Shown here one piece after another: positions 24,401-38,400 of a DNA stretch of 64,000 nt. The DNA comes from Rhyacichthys aspro (lineage: Eukaryota; Chordata; Actinopteri; Gobiiformes; Rhyacichthyidae): positions 1,110,144 through 1,174,143 of the forward strand of contig CM072156.1 in assembly GCA_036850595.1 (NCBI GenBank), in the 5' to 3' direction. The translations under genes and the position numbers were made by a program. The notes under the pieces were generated by a model. The model was not told the DNA's origin. It worked only from the letters and a program-made list of their open reading frames with translations, and did not search any database. Within the stretch, counting starts at the first letter, position 1. Every line of letters starts with the position of its first letter.

Positions 24401-26249
24401 GTTTGTTTGTTTGTTTATGTCAATCCCCATTAGCTACTACTCAATACACACACTCAACATTCACACATGCAACACAATAATATAATATAACATAATCTAA
24501 ACATAAGTATACAATAATCAACCCCAAAACAATCAAAGTGTCAGGAGAGTCTGGGTGTCTCTGCTTGGACTAGTGCCTGGTCCCAGATCAGAGAAAGACG
24601 ATGGAATGGTCCTGATTTGATCTTGATATAGTCTCGTTACATTTACCGACAGATTATAAAATACACATGAGCTTAGTATCAGCTGTCACTCTGCGTGTTC
24701 CAGCGGCTTTTTAAACTCTTTTATTGACCTCTTCAATCACGTATGTGTCCCGGTCCAACGGTCTCTCACCTCTCAGCGTGAGCTCAGGCCTCATAATAAA
24801 ACCCTCACACTTTCAGTCGGAGGCGTCCTGCGGCTGCAGCACATTCCTCTGTCGTGAAAAAGTGTCTTTAGTCGCACAGCGGTTCATTTTATGGCTGTGT
24901 TTGTGTTGGTTATCAGTTCAGTCTGAGCATGACGAATGGGAGCTGTCAGCTGCACGCCAGTCAAAACAAAACTCACACAAATACATGAACACACACAGAG
25001 AAACACGTTAGAGAGACTGCAGCTCATGTTCTTATCGCTCACAATAAGCACTGTTTTAGACAGTCTGGTTTGTTTGCTAACGCTACACTCAGTATTTTAT
25101 ATCATTCAGCTCTGGTTAAAAAGAGTGCTAACTTGTGATTTCAGCTCTGGCCACAACTTTTAACAACTTTTCCAAATAAAAACACATGCTCACACTGACC
25201 TAACCCACTGTCCATCTTTATATACAGAGTAAGATCAGAGCAAGCGTCCGGGGAATGCATTATGTCAGCGAATGTCTCCATGAAAACACATAAAGTCGTG
25301 TGTTTAGTGTCAGAGAGTCGGTGGGAAAGCTGTGGGTCGGGGATAACGGCTCAGAAACACGGCTGTAATCGCTCTTATCTGCTCTCAGCGCGACCACCAC
25401 CTTCACCACCGAGCTGTTGGAATAATACTCTCAGAAAGAGCCAGGGCCGAAAGAGCAACACCGAACACGGCTCCGATAATGATTAGAAGTGATGTAATTT
25501 CACTTTGACGTGTACAGTGTGTGATATCAGCCACTAGAGGACTCTCTCACTTAGTCATTTTTATGTAAATGGTTTGTGGAGGATCATAGACAGAAGAGGG
25601 ATAGTGGACAAAGTGAGGGTTAGCTCCATGAAGCGAGAGTCCTGTTTACTTCCATTAAAAAAACATGACCAAAAATTGAACAAAAGCCTTGAGTCAGTGT
25701 TTTCAAATCCTCTTACACATTTTTGAAGGAAGTCTGTAAAAAGAGAGGCCTTTTTGGGAAATCCAACGACTCGCAAATGTAACATAAACTAGCTTTGAGG
25801 GTAATAAAGTGTTGGAAAAGGGAAGTGGAGTAAAATAAATGACAAAAACAGTTGAGTGACTGACATCTAGATTCAAAAATGTAAAAAAATAAATAAATGC
25901 TGTATATACTACAGTTTCAAATAAAAAAAAGCTGTCTTTGTAAAATAGTAATAGAACAAATGTGAGTGATAAAGACTTAAAAATAAATAAAAAGTGTAAT
26001 AAAACATAGATCTTATGTTCCTTAGTTTTTACACGGTAGCCAACTAAGACATTTTTTGCAATAGTCCATAATAATAAAAATAATAATAAAATTTAATACA
26101 TTATAACATTATGCTTAGTGATTAAACTTGGGTTAAATTGTTTAAAACTCAAAGGAATGTGAGGAAAAAGGAGAAAAACAATAAACAGTGAGGGGATGGG
26201 AGCTGATGGAGTGAGAGAAAAGGCAGGACAGAGGGATAACAGAGAGTAA
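24401..26249. other. Intergenic DNA, nothing recognised
   Basis: Short CpG-richer patches at about 24720-24900 and 25240-25470. The ACACCGAACACGGCTCCG motif in the latter also occurs near 8660. No gene is seen. Confidence 0.4.
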
Positions 26250-26289
26250 ACGGTGATGAGAGAGAATAAAGTATTGAAGGAGGGAGGGA

Positions 26290-26412
26290 CCGAGAAGGAA
26301 AAACAGGAGGAGGTCCCACACACTGCCCCACACAGAGCCTCAGTCCAGCGGCTACTCCTGTCCCGGCTCCCCGCTCCATGGTGCACCTCCAGCCGGACTC
26401 CCATCTCCTCAA
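26290..26412 (+). promoter_or_regulatory. Candidate prdm6 5' exon and CpG-rich promoter
   Basis: prdm6 needs a 5' exon upstream of its acceptor at 34839. This GC-rich patch is a candidate: it ends in a strong donor, CTCAA|GTAAGC (26413), and lies in an otherwise AT-rich region on the correct strand. CpG density stays high to about 26560. An upstream ATG at 26378 would read 12 codons and, if spliced to 34840, would stop in TGATG overlapping the prdm6 start. The link to prdm6 is inference only. Confidence 0.3.
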
Positions 26413-26560
26413 GTAAGCCTCTTCTTTTCTCCTCTCTCCATCTTTTCCTCCACTTCCAGACCTCCACACTTCCAGCGGGGCGTCAGCGTCACTCCACCCC
26501 GGTCAACGGTCACTCTACCCCGGCCACGGACTCCACGAAGCCCCGCTGATTCACATGGAA

Positions 26561-29500
26561 CTTTACAACCCGAGATTTGTGTTTTTCCGGCAAACTTTTT
26601 AATTTGACTTTTAACTTACTTTCTCAAAGACAAAGTGTGCATGCTTTCAAGGATTTTGTACTTTTCTTCGTTTCGTGTTAAACAAAGTACGAGTAACGGA
26701 CCGAAGCGGAGCGTCGCGCCACTTACAGTCAGTTATCCATCACTTTATTAATTTCACGTTTTAATAACTCATTATTCAGATAAAAATATCCCATTTATAC
26801 ACACAAACCATTAGCTGTCCCTTCTTTATCCACAATCACAAGAAAACTGAACCTAAATGACTTAAAAGTGACGTAAATTTAGTTAATTTTACAGCACGAG
26901 ACATAAAGTAATTAGCCTTGATATAATTTGCTAACGGTAAATTTAGCTAGCTTTTAAAACATCTGTTTTTATTCTTTCTGCTTGAATATTTTTTACATTC
27001 AACCACAAAAAGCTGGGTTGTAGTTTTAGGTTTTCTTTCCCAATTGAAATATTGGTCTAAATATCAAATTAGACCACTGTTTTAGTTGAAAATTGCATTA
27101 ACGTTTCTTAAATTGCTAAAATGCTAAATGTAAAATTAACTAGCTTCAGGTTTAGCCACAGTTTTAATGAAATTATTCGGTAAAGTTAATAAAGAAGCGT
27201 CTGTCGGATGCTCTCAAGTTCAAATACACTTTAAAAATACTGCATTTTAACAGAGCTAATCTAAGGTTTTAATAGGAATATGACAAAATGGACAATGAGC
27301 TTTAAAAAAGAGCAAATCCTATTTTAAATCAGTGCATTTTGAAATAGCTTTAGTCGCCGTTTACTTTTACCTCAGGGTCAGTTTTATCAAAAGACCTGAG
27401 GGGAACAGTCAGATACGAGATGAAAACCACAATGTGTGATGCTAAAATAACATTTTATTTCTTGTAAAATCCAATTAGTCAAAAAGCACTGTAGGATTTT
27501 ACCATTTTCTTATAAAATCCTATTATATTCTTATTGAATATAACAAAAATCCTCAGAAACTGTTATATATCCTATTGGAAGAGTGTTTTCCTTCAAGATT
27601 TCTTAGACATAGTGGATAATTATAGGATTTTCGTATTTTCTTATAGAATCCTATAAGATTCTGATATAATTTGCTAAATCCAATAAGAAAACCATGGTGT
27701 GTCCTGTTGGAAGTGTGTTTTCCTGCAATATTTCATAGACATAAAGGGAAAATATACAGGATTTTAGGATTTTGCACTTGTTATATGTGTAATGGAATAA
27801 AATGGTTTATTTAACTGAAAATGTTTTTTCCATAGATAGTAGTTTAGATTATGTTTCCCTCCTAAAATATCCTTTTAAACAGCACATTTTCATTTCACAA
27901 ACCCAAACTGCAGGACATTTCTTACTAGAGCGTTGTCTTAAGGGCCACTTTTACTTGTAGACAGGTAAAATGTACAAAAACCACAATATTGAATGTTAAA
28001 TATGCTTTTTCACTGTTTTAAAATCACGTTATGCTTTTAGTTAGGCTTCTAAACTGAATCTTTTTACTGTGTTACAATCTCAAATTCCATAACATATAAT
28101 TTTATAGGATTTAGTTTGAGCTACAGGAACCACAACCACAATATCAGATCCCAAACATAATGTACTTTGACAAAATAGACCATTTTATTTACTGAGATGT
28201 ACATTCTAATTAAGCACAAATTAAGAGTATAGTCATTTTGGATGCTTAATTGATTTTTCAACGTTTTAAAATCACATTCCATGTGACAGTAAGCTTCTAA
28301 ACAGCACTTTCTTTTTTATTTTTTTTTTACCTATTTATAAGTTTTAATATGACCAAAATGACAATTTTACTTGAACATATGACTCTATATACAGCTTTTG
28401 ATGAAGGTAGTAATGCAAACAGTTGAATATAACTGTAGATAAATACGTTAATGTGCAAAAACTACTTTTTGCAACAACTACTACTGTGCAGTGTCGGCAT
28501 TAAATGTGCAGTAGGTTTATACAAAATTCCAATAATAAACAGTAGAACAAGTGCAGTTATCAGAATACAAAAGCAGCACTTTTTAAATATCAATTTACAA
28601 TCTCAAATAGCATTAAATGTCTTACTACAATCAACCGTATTTGTTGCCGTCATTTTAAAAATATGTAAGAATACACCTGCAGTCGTCGAAAAACATCTGT
28701 CCACTTGTAACTCTCTGAGACAAGGTAAAACAAATCACAAAATCTGAATCTTTCTTTATATTAATTGGTCCAGGCTTTTGTCATATCACATTTAACTCTC
28801 ACTGCAGGATTAGACGTGTGTTTTTTTCTGAAAGTAAGCTTCTACACTGCACCTTTTACCTTTTTACAATCTTTTTTATTTGCATATATTATTGCATGTT
28901 ATTCCCTAAAGGCCAGTTCTACTTGGAGACTTTGTGATTGCCAAATACAGTTAGAAAACCTTGATATAAGATACTAAATATAACTTAGTTAAATCAAATA
29001 TCCAAATGTATGTTTAAATCCTCATTATGGACAATAAAGAAAATCATTATATAATGCTGAATTTTATATTTTGACCACTTAAAAATCATGATAGTGTATG
29101 GTTTATACTTGTGTCGCTTACATTTAACACCTTATGATGCAGTTTTAAGCTGTGTTCTCCTCAAATGACATCACAATTTACTGTAGATTTGTCTTTCTTC
29201 AACTAAAGAGCCTCGTCAATGAGAGATAAATATCATAATAAAACACAAAAGCACAACATAGAGTATCGTTTTCACTTTTCAAAATAATTGATGTCAGTAT
29301 AATAGAGGCTGTAGTCTTTTATGTTTCACTAAAGCTGCAGATTAAGCATATTTTTTACTTACTAATAAACTTCAAATGGAAGTGTAAACAGCATTAACAG
29401 CCTTTATTATAGGTTTGATCCTAAAGGAACATAGTTTGTGAATAGATTTTTTATCACTCATTGGAAATTTGTGTTAAGAATTAATGTTTAGGCTTAGTTT

Positions 29501-31260
29501 TAATTGACTTTGTTCTGTGTTTATCCAAGTTTAAATGTTTAAATACAAAAATAGTTGAAAAGCACAGAACAGACGTAAAAGGGGAATTTGTTTTGGACTC
29601 AGTTGCTGCAGAAATAATTTTGAAACGTAAAAGCGGTACCTGTACATTTAAAACAGATAATAGCATAACATTATCAAGAATTTGTAAGAATCAAAAGCAT
29701 GAAAATGCAGCACTTTTTCAAAACGAATGCAAGACTTGAATAAAATAAACGTGTCTTATAAGTTGAATATTGCATGCACCTGTGACACTGAAAATCATCA
29801 ATAACACTACTATATATATATGTTTACAATGTATAAATAACACAACATTATAAAAGACATAAAAAGATGGAAAAATTTGAATTTTAATAGAAGCAATGCA
29901 AAAGTAAATATCTGAATATAACTGAATACTTTCTTGTTGCTTATGGAAAAATGTTGCCTCATTGAAAAATTACAAAGACAATCAACATTAATGTTATTGT
30001 TTACAGGGCTTTATTAATTTTTAAGACTGAAAATGTAGAGAAAAAGTGTTAAATTCCAACATTTTATTAAAACTATTGCAATAATATACATTACAATAAA
30101 CTTAATTGTACCTTATGGGAAATTTACCATGGGTTTATTGAAATAACATTAAATACACACAAACCATGGGTTCATATTTAAAATCAAACAACAGAGAACA
30201 TTACAAATATATTTTCAAAGTTAAGAAAAAAACCCAGAACAAGCTGGGAATGAAGAGAGACCTGAGTAAAGGCTATATTTGTCAAAGGGGCAGCAGTGTC
30301 AAGTGGGTTTTCCTTCAAAATAAATCACGTTATTAATGACCACTCACTGAACTGAGCTCAGTGCAACGTGTTTTCACTTCGGCTCAAACCTCCACAGATA
30401 CTACAGCTCCCTAATACGTCTTATATTTCTGTTTTTGTTTTAAATTTAAAGTCATAATTAGATTTTCCTGTGTTTGTGATAAATGTAGATTGAGGTGCAC
30501 TTAGTTTAAGGACAAACGCCAAAAATAATATCACTATTTTCTTGGTGTAATACTAGTCAGTTCAGTTGTTATTTAGACATTTTTACATTAAATGGTTTTA
30601 TATTTAATTCTATGGGACTTATAATTGTACAAATATCTGTTTATTATGGGGCAGAAACAAGGAGAGAAATGCAGTCTTACACTTAAACTGAAACTGTATA
30701 GAGACTGAAACCACTGGACGAGTTTTAATAATTTCATCAATAATGAGCATATAATTGGATAATGTGCCAATTAACATAATTTTAATTCATGCAGTTGAAT
30801 TGAATATGAAATTTATTTACAAAATACATTTAATTACATGCAGTTATTTATAAATAACTATACAATGCACTAAGTTAAATGCTTGGATAATTTCAGATTT
30901 GATTTTAAGGCAAAAAGTCACACAGTAAACAGAAATCATAAAATATAAAGCAACAATATGAGGTATTTTAAAATAGTGTGAGTTTTGAGAAACACAACTC
31001 GCGCCATGGTTGAGGGGGCACTAGCTGTAAATAAATAAATAAATATCTGTAAGGACCTGAAATGGGTCTTGCACTGACTTTTTTGATCTTGTTTTGGACT
31101 TAAACTCATTTTTACTCGGCTTTATTTCAGTGTACAAAACGTTTACAGGAATTTTAATCAAGACTTGTCTGTTTTATTTGTCCAGGATTACATTGCAACT
31201 GGATTAACACTGGACTTTTATTAATTAATTTAATCTTTTTCCCTCTGATCCACTTCCATC
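26561..31260. other. AT-rich intergenic DNA
   Basis: Nearly 5 kb without a recognisable gene. It includes an imperfect tandem repeat of about 131-134 bp (27493-27757), poly-A/T runs and short (TA)n tracts. The small open frames match nothing known. Confidence 0.5.
27493..27757. repeat. Two imperfect tandem copies of about 132 bp
   Basis: AGGATTTT(ACC)ATTTTCTTAT starts at 27493 and again, diverged, at 27624. Both contain TTGGAAG.GTGTTTTCCT. A third start appears at 27758. Confidence 0.7.
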
Positions 31261-31278
31261 ACATCACGCGCTCGTCTA

Positions 31279-31370
31279 GGTTCTGGTCTTGGTCCTGGTC
31301 TTGGTCCTGGTCTTGGTCCTGATCTTGGTCCTGGTCTTGGTCCTGGTCCTGGTCTTGGTCATGATTTGGT
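31279..31370 (+). repeat. 12-bp minisatellite
   Basis: GGTCCTGGTCTT repeated about seven times with small variation. Confidence 0.9.
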
Positions 31371-32157
31371 CATTGATGATCATTTGGACTGTGGTCATGG
31401 CTACAAACACATCAAACTCATTTTTCCTCGGTCTAGTTTACAAAAGGTTTATACAGAGGTTGAGGAATTTAAATCAGTACCTTTTTTTCCTTGGGTCTTT
31501 TCCATCAGTCTTGATCTTAACTCGATCTCGTCTTGATCCCTGAAAGTCTATCCTCAGATATTATGTTCATGACCACAATAAATATACATCTCTTGTCCAT
31601 TATTATTAAAAAAAACCCCAAACCAACATATTTTATTAATGACATCACTTAGGTCACAAAATCACAAAAAATGTTTTAACCTAAATCTTAGGACCCACAT
31701 TTTTCACTCTACAGTTTGCTGTGATCCGTTACATTAAAACTGCGTAAATCATTTAAAAATTTAACTAAGAAATGTTATACTTATTTGGAACAAGTTTCAA
31801 TAGTCAATGAGTAAATTTCTATCAATTTGTTGACAACCTCTTTTAAATTTTCAGCAGTTATCGCGGCAACAGCCAGTCATCTGCATTTTTTTATATTTTA
31901 GAATATACGGCTGACCATTTTAATGATATTTTTCCAGATAAGTGACTGTCTTTAGTTTATTTTGGTGAAATTACTGATTCCCAATATAAACAACTTTGAT
32001 TTAAAGTGTGCGTATAGGAGTATAGTCTATGAATGTTATAAAATCTGAATAACTTTTTAGACTAATTTTGAATATTGGGGATGGATTTAGCTCCTTTAAA
32101 ATATATTATGTGCCGATACATGACAGATTCTAACTAGACTTTTAAAAATCTGTAATA
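31371..32157. other. AT-rich intergenic DNA
   Basis: Nothing recognised. Confidence 0.4.
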
Positions 32158-32290
32158 AAGGTGCGCCGATCGATCGGTCACCGATCACGATCGGCCGATC
32201 ACAGCTATAAATAGTGTGATCGGTGCTCGGCAAAATGGCCGATCAGAAAAACCGATCATGCGCATGCGCAGAACAAGCGAGATTTGTTTA
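32158..32290. mobile_element. GATCGG-rich palindromic element end
   Basis: GTGCGCCGATCGATCGGTCA, ACGATCGGCCGATCA and CCGATCAGAAAAACCGATCA form overlapping palindromes around GATCGGCCGATC. This looks like the terminal region of a DNA transposon (hAT-like elements with such ends are common in fish). No transposase is seen. Confidence 0.45.
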
Positions 32291-32785
32291 ACGTTTATCC
32301 ATAGAAACTGGAAAACCTTTACTAAATAAAGGAGAAATATGTATTTACACTTATTTAAGTCCTGCAACGTTGAGAGCTACCTGTGGATTGGCAGAGATTT
32401 TAATGGTTTATCCCCTTATCGATCCTGCCAAAAAACGCCTGAGGTGTCAATCAAACGCTGTGGTTCGAGTTAGGACTTAGGAGCGATAAAATAAGAGAAT
32501 ACTCCGATCAAAATGACGAAACTGCACTCTTTGGGGATTTGTGGATGCAATAACATGTGTTAGGTAGATATTTTTACTGTATTTGATTCTCTGAACACTT
32601 GCTAACAGAACAGGATCGTGTTTGTTGGATTGTTTTGTATGTTTGAGCCGCAGGAAGACTTCAGAAGTGAGGCGCCAGTAAGTTTCGGTTTCGATTTGTT
32701 TGTTTTTTGAAAAGAAGCTTTAAGTGTTCGTAATGTTGATGTTGTGTCTAGAAAAGGTTTACACTACTAAAAAGATAAGAATCTA

Positions 32786-32863
32786 NNNNNNNNNNNNNNN
32801 NNNNNNNNNNNNNNNNNNNNNNNNNNNNNNNNNNNNNNNNNNNNNNNNNNNNNNNNNNNNNNN
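32786..32863. other. Assembly gap, 78 N
   Basis: A run of 78 N, not a round number, so probably a sized gap. Confidence 0.98.
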
Positions 32864-33654
32864 CTGAACTTGATGATAAACAGAGAGATAATGAGGTAAA
32901 GGGCAAGAAAAAAGAACTTTAGACGAAAAAAAGATTAGATTTAACCCAAATAAATCTAGAAATATGTTAGTAATACTGTAATAATAGTGAGGATTTGAAG
33001 TGGAAGTGTTGAAAAAGGAGTGACCCATACTTTCAACGTAAACCCTGACCTGTTTGTGCCATTTGACCTTTACATTCAACAGAAACTAATACAAAACTCT
33101 CACATTAATGCCTCAAATTTAGTTCATAAACATGTCTGTGAATTATTGAATAGAGGCAACATATTTTCATAAGTTTGTGGATATGTATTTTCTCTTAAAA
33201 CGTACATAGTGGCGTCAAGCTTTTTGGAAATACAATTAATTTATGGACAATATATCAATATATGTAATTTTTGAAATGTACTGATTCCAAATTTGTAGCA
33301 CTACTGTGATTTATGTTTGGAAAACTTAGATTTTTGTAAAATGAGGCACATTTTTACGTAAAGCATTTTTTTTGCAGAATAAGGCTGAAAATATATCACC
33401 CATTTATCACAGTATCTTTATAAGGGTCGTCTTTGTTACAGTACACAAGGGGTCCCTGAAGAACAATATACACTGAAGAACTGCATAAAACTGAAGAAAG
33501 GCCAAACAAATAACGCAATATCTCGTCCTCCTCGTTAAATATTGTTTGATTAAAGCCAATTTTCTTTTTCTGTTTTTCTTTTTGCCGCAGTTTCTCTCTA
33601 AAAAGACGTATCCAGTGCTAAATACACACTTTTGATGTTTTATCTTTTGCCATT

Positions 33655-33850
33655 ACTTCCTTATTGACATCAGTGTCGACCAATGGGAGCACTCCTTTTT
33701 CCTGAAGCGAGCTGTGATTGGACAAAGCTTTTAAAATCCTTGATAATAAATTCTAGATGACGTCTGAGGTTTTCATGCTGTTAGTCATTAAACTGTTCTT
33801 TTTGTCACATGCATAAAAATCCAATTAATGCCTCATTAGTTTGAAAAGTC
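33655..33850 (+). repeat. Dispersed repeat with TCGACCAATGGGAGC
   Basis: CTTCCTTATTGACATCAGTG, TCGACCAATGGGAGC and GAGCTGTGATTGG recur at 36425-36590 (+) and, inverted, at 21430-21600. Family unknown, no coding capacity. Confidence 0.55.
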
Positions 33851-34309
33851 GTTGTTTACCTTTTAGTTTTACCATCTCAAGATTAAAATACAATGTTTTC
33901 AAGAATAGCGACATTATTGGTACTCATTAAATAAAGCCTATGATGGGGCTCTACTAAATGTGGGAGGTGTTAAATGCCCTCTCTGTGTTTCTCTGCGATA
34001 TTCATCGGACTGAAGTGAGTTAAACCTGATTCATGAGTCACTCTGAGAGATTTAAAGGCCAAAGGTTAAGTCTATTGTTAAAGAGTCAAGTGTCTCCTGA
34101 AGAAAAGTCAATCCAGACCAGTTCACTTCAGCAGCTGTCTTTAAATGTAATCTGTTTCTGTTTCATTCTGTTTTTACTTCAGTGGATTTGTGTTGTTGGA
34201 TTTTGTTTGTTTAATGTATTTTGAGCTTTGCTATTATTGTGAAAGCCAAAACAATGAGGACATTTGGTAAAAAGGAATAATATAAACAACCACTTAACAC
34301 AGATTAGAC

Positions 34310-34830
34310 CTGGAGCAAATTTAGACTAAAACTAGCACCAAAACAGGACTAAACCTGGACCAGATCAGGTTTAACACTGAACATTAATCTGGGCACAAAC
34401 TAAAGACTTAAACAAGATGTAATCCAAAACAAACCCAAGCCCAAACAGTGACTAAACCAAGACTTAAGACTGATCCCAAACCATAAACTGGAACTAAATC
34501 AGGACCAAACCCGGTCTAAACCTGGACTAAACTTAGATTAAACAAGGACTAAACATGGATTAAACCAGGACTAAACATAACTAAACCCAGGACTAAACCA
34601 AATCTAGTCCAAAACCTAACTAATCCAGGACTGGATCAGATTTACCCCCAAAATATAAAACTGGGAAGTAACTAAGGACTTATCCAGACATAATCCAAGA
34701 AAAACCAAGACCAAACCAGGACTGAAGACTAAAGACTGATTCCAACTTAAACATTATTTTAATCAGTACTAAACCCAGCATAAACTTGGACTAAACCCCG
34801 GTCTAACCCGGTCTAACCCTGCTCTCGTCT
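34310..34830 (+). repeat. Decayed 11-bp family next to prdm6 exon 1
   Basis: Heavily diverged CCAGGACTAAA/TGGACTAAACC text runs to within about 20 bp of the prdm6 acceptor. Confidence 0.7.
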
Positions 34831-34845
34831 CCACAGCAGGCCGTG

Positions 34846-35464
34846 ATGCTGAAGCCTGCAGACCCCAGCGGTTCGGCCTTCCTGAAGGTGGACCCCTCGT
34901 ACCTCCAGCACTGGCAGCAGCTGTTTCCTCAGACGCAGCTCAAACCGCCTTTAGCCCCGCCCCCTAACTCCACACCTGCCTCTCTAGCCCCGCCCCTTTC
35001 CTCTTTACCCGCCGACCACCGCCTGTCCATCAACGTGGAGACCCTGAGGACGGCTCGGATCCACGGCCTCCACTGCGCCTCCACCAACGCCAACACCTCC
35101 ACCACCATCTCCAGCTCCACGGGGGTCTCCCAGCTGCCCGTGCCCCAGCAGATCGCGCTCTTCGGTCAGGCCCTGGCCCCCGTGTGCCTCCCCGAACGAC
35201 CGCCGCAGCCCGGAGCGGGAGGAGACGTAGTGTTAGTGGAAAATAACCCGCAGCAAAACGCACAGAAAGAGGGGTCCGGGGTGAGCGTGGTGTCGTCCAG
35301 CGTTAAAAGCACAAGCGTTAGCAGCAGTAGCAGCAGCGTCGGAGAAGACGGGAGTAAAACTGCACGGTTCAAGCTGACGTCTGAAGAGCTGGACTATTAT
35401 CTGTACGGGCAGCAGCGGATGGAGATAATCCCTCTGAGCAACCACACCGGAGAGGTCAACAACC
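34846..35464 (+). CDS. prdm6: prdm6 first coding exon
   Basis: ATG at 34846 opens MLKPADPSGSAFLKVDPSYL, then QHWQQLFPQ, closely matching the N-terminus of vertebrate PRDM6. The middle of the exon is rich in Ser, Pro and Ala. The end carries EELDYYLYGQQRMEIIPL, the segment conserved in PRDM6 just before the PR domain. It codes 206 residues plus one base, and the donor is GTACGT at 35465. A 3' splice site lies just upstream (CCACAGCAG ending at 34839), so a non-coding 5' exon must exist. The CAGCAG is a NAGNAG tandem acceptor, both choices falling in the 5' UTR. PRDM6 is a nuclear PR/SET-domain zinc-finger repressor associated with smooth muscle. GC-rich coding composition stands out from the AT-rich surroundings. 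Confidence 0.93.
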
Positions 35465-38400
35465 GTACGTATCAGGAACATACACTTTAATAAGAGCAGG
35501 ACGAGTGCAAAGATAATAACTAGGATTTAACCAGGACTAAACAAGTAAAATATGACAAAAATTACTTTTAAGAGTGCTTCTAGGACATCAGAGAAGTAAC
35601 ATAAAAGTTGTTAAAAAGTTCTGCTCTTTGGAAAGTATGAAAAAACAAGGCACTATCCGTCCAGGTTAAAAAGAAGTAAACCAGGGCCAAGACATAAGAC
35701 TAAACCTAGGACCTAAAACAAGACTAGACCAAGGACTGAAACAGCTAAAATAGCTCCAAAACTAGGACTAAACCAGGACCAGATCAGGTTTGACCCTAAA
35801 CATTAGTCTGGGCACAAATCTAAAGACTTAAGATCTAACAAATCACCAGGTCCTAGACTTTATTGTTGGAACATATAGGACTCCATTTATGTTTAAGGTG
35901 GTAGTCCAGAGGAGGTGACTTACACACAACATGGACTGAACTAATCATGTCTACACTAAACCAGGACAAAACCAGGTGTACACTGGGAATAAACGAGGAT
36001 GAACTCAGTAAATCCAGGGCTAAATAGTTACTAAACCACGTACTGAAATACAACACAGCATTCTTAAAACCAAACCAGGCCTAATCCAGTGGTCTTCACG
36101 TCCTTCTGTCCTCCTCAGAGTGACGTGACTGTATTGACTGACAGGTTACAGTTGACAGCTGCTGTGTCGGGCAGAGGTCAGAGGTCACTGGGCTCCTGCA
36201 GACTCCAGGCCTGCAGCTCTCTGTTAATGTTTACTCCTCTCACCGGGGTTTATGGAAATGAACACACTGGGCTTTGTCATTCAAATGAGGATGCTTGAAG
36301 TGTCACCGATCTGATCATTAGAGGCTTCGTATTGATTTTTAGAGGAAAAAAAATGTTATGATTTGAAGCAGGCTTTTGAAATGTTCCAAGTAAGTGGCTC
36401 ACAGAGTTTTCCCTGCTCTTCTGGAAGTGAATATCTCCAGTAACTTCCTTGACGTTGGTGTCGACCAATGGGAGCGTCCCTTTATTGAGAGTGAGCTGTG
36501 ATTGGCCAAACACTCGGTTTGTGCTGATAATTCTATAGTATACTGTTCGGAGATTAAACTGTTTCCCTTAAAAGTCCATTGCATTTAGATTTTCAGTTGA
36601 ATCTCCTAAAGTAAAAAGGAGGGCTAAAAGTAAGAGAAAAACAACGGGTAATGCCTGTTTAAATGCTTGTATTTCCTCTGTTTTCTGCTGTCCACATGTT
36701 GTGCATCATACATAAACATTTGTGCAGGACCGAGCTGCTGTCAAACGCAAACAGTTTTTGTAAATATGATGGTAAATAGGCCACACATTGCCACACATTT
36801 GTAAATTGTTCCTCATATATTTTATTTATATTTATTAATGGTCACAAAAGAGACAAAGACAGACAGAAAAATATTACAAAGATCACACCTTTACACACAC
36901 GCCCAGCAATAAAAAGAAAAAGAAAAAAAAGTAATACTAATAAATAGTAATTCTGTCCCATAAAGTTCATGGAGAATGGGAATAAACTAGAAACAATCTG
37001 TTTCTAATGTTCACTGCAGCAGTATACAGCTATAACTCTAGCTTCTCACATCTCTACCCTCCAGGATTTATTCTACTTATTATTTTAATAGAAACAGCTT
37101 GATTTTAAAAATTTGCTTCAGATTTAATAGCTTGGTTTGTATAATGTCGCTGTGTCTGGAAACCATTTGAAAATCTCAGAACAAAACCACGTCTTGTTTT
37201 GTTTTGATGTCTTTTTTTTGTATTTAGTATTTATTTATTTTTGTTTCGGTTCCGGGCGGCGCTGTTAAACCCCTCTGACAGCGGGCCGGTCCGGTGTTTG
37301 TGTGAGAGGTGTGTGTGCTCGTCCTGGCGGTGATAAAACGGCTCATCAGCAGTAATCTTCGTCGATACGCAGCGGCAGCCCCGTGAACGATGGAGGGACA
37401 AGCAGGAATTAATTGCCGTCTACAGTTTTGTGTTTGCGGAGAGAGGAGCGGATCGATGCAGCGGCTCCCTATTTATCATCCTCGGCCTCGGCGTGAGTCT
37501 GGGGCAGCGGCCGCAGATAAAGCAGTCACACATGTGTCACGCCGCACTTTATTAATTACACCTCCTATAATCATAATCATAGAAATAGTAATGGCACAAA
37601 AATACGCTGTTTTCCCACAAAGGTGCTATCTTTTTAGTGTCGACAACATACTTAATTTGAACGTCAAAAAAGGGTAGATTTTAAGCTTTATTTTAACACG
37701 TGTGACATTTATAGAGATGATTATAAGACTAGATAAACAACTGGATGAATATATGGATTAAAATCTGAGTTTTAGCCTTTTAAAATATGTCTTTGTCCCA
37801 TGTTTCTGGACCCTGCTTCAAGTGAATAAAAAAAAAAAAATAAGACTTCAACTAGAATTAGAACAAACTTAAATTGGTCTAAACTGAGATTAAACCAGGA
37901 CTGTCATCAGCTACAATTCTTAAAAATGATTTCTGCAAATAGGAAAATTAATACAGATATCTTTATTTAGTTTTAGTTTTAAGTGTGAGGTATAATGTAG
38001 AATTACATGGATTTAAATAACTACACGCAATAAAAAACAGGACTTACTTAAGGAAATAAAGAACTGGTTTAGTCCTGGTTCAGATCTGGTTCAGAACTGG
38101 TTTAGACTTGTTTTGTCTGTTTGCTCCTGAATTTAACCGTATGTATGACTTTGTGTGGTTCTGACTACAGTCTGGGTTTAGTCTTGGTTTTAGCGCTAGT
38201 TATTTAACTTCTTCAGTTTAATAATCAATTCAGTTTATCTAAAGGTGGTTTATACAACAACAGCTCTGCTCCTAAAAAGTGAAAATCTTATCGTATTTCT
38301 TTGATTCAAACTCTCACACGTGTTAGAAAACATATAACAATCCCTTTTATTTGCTGTATTTTACACGTTTAACCCAACACAGCTCCAGAACAGCTCCAGT

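Noticed and set aside
35030..35481. Minus-strand frames opposite prdm6 exon 1
   Set aside because: Shadows of a GC-rich coding exon.
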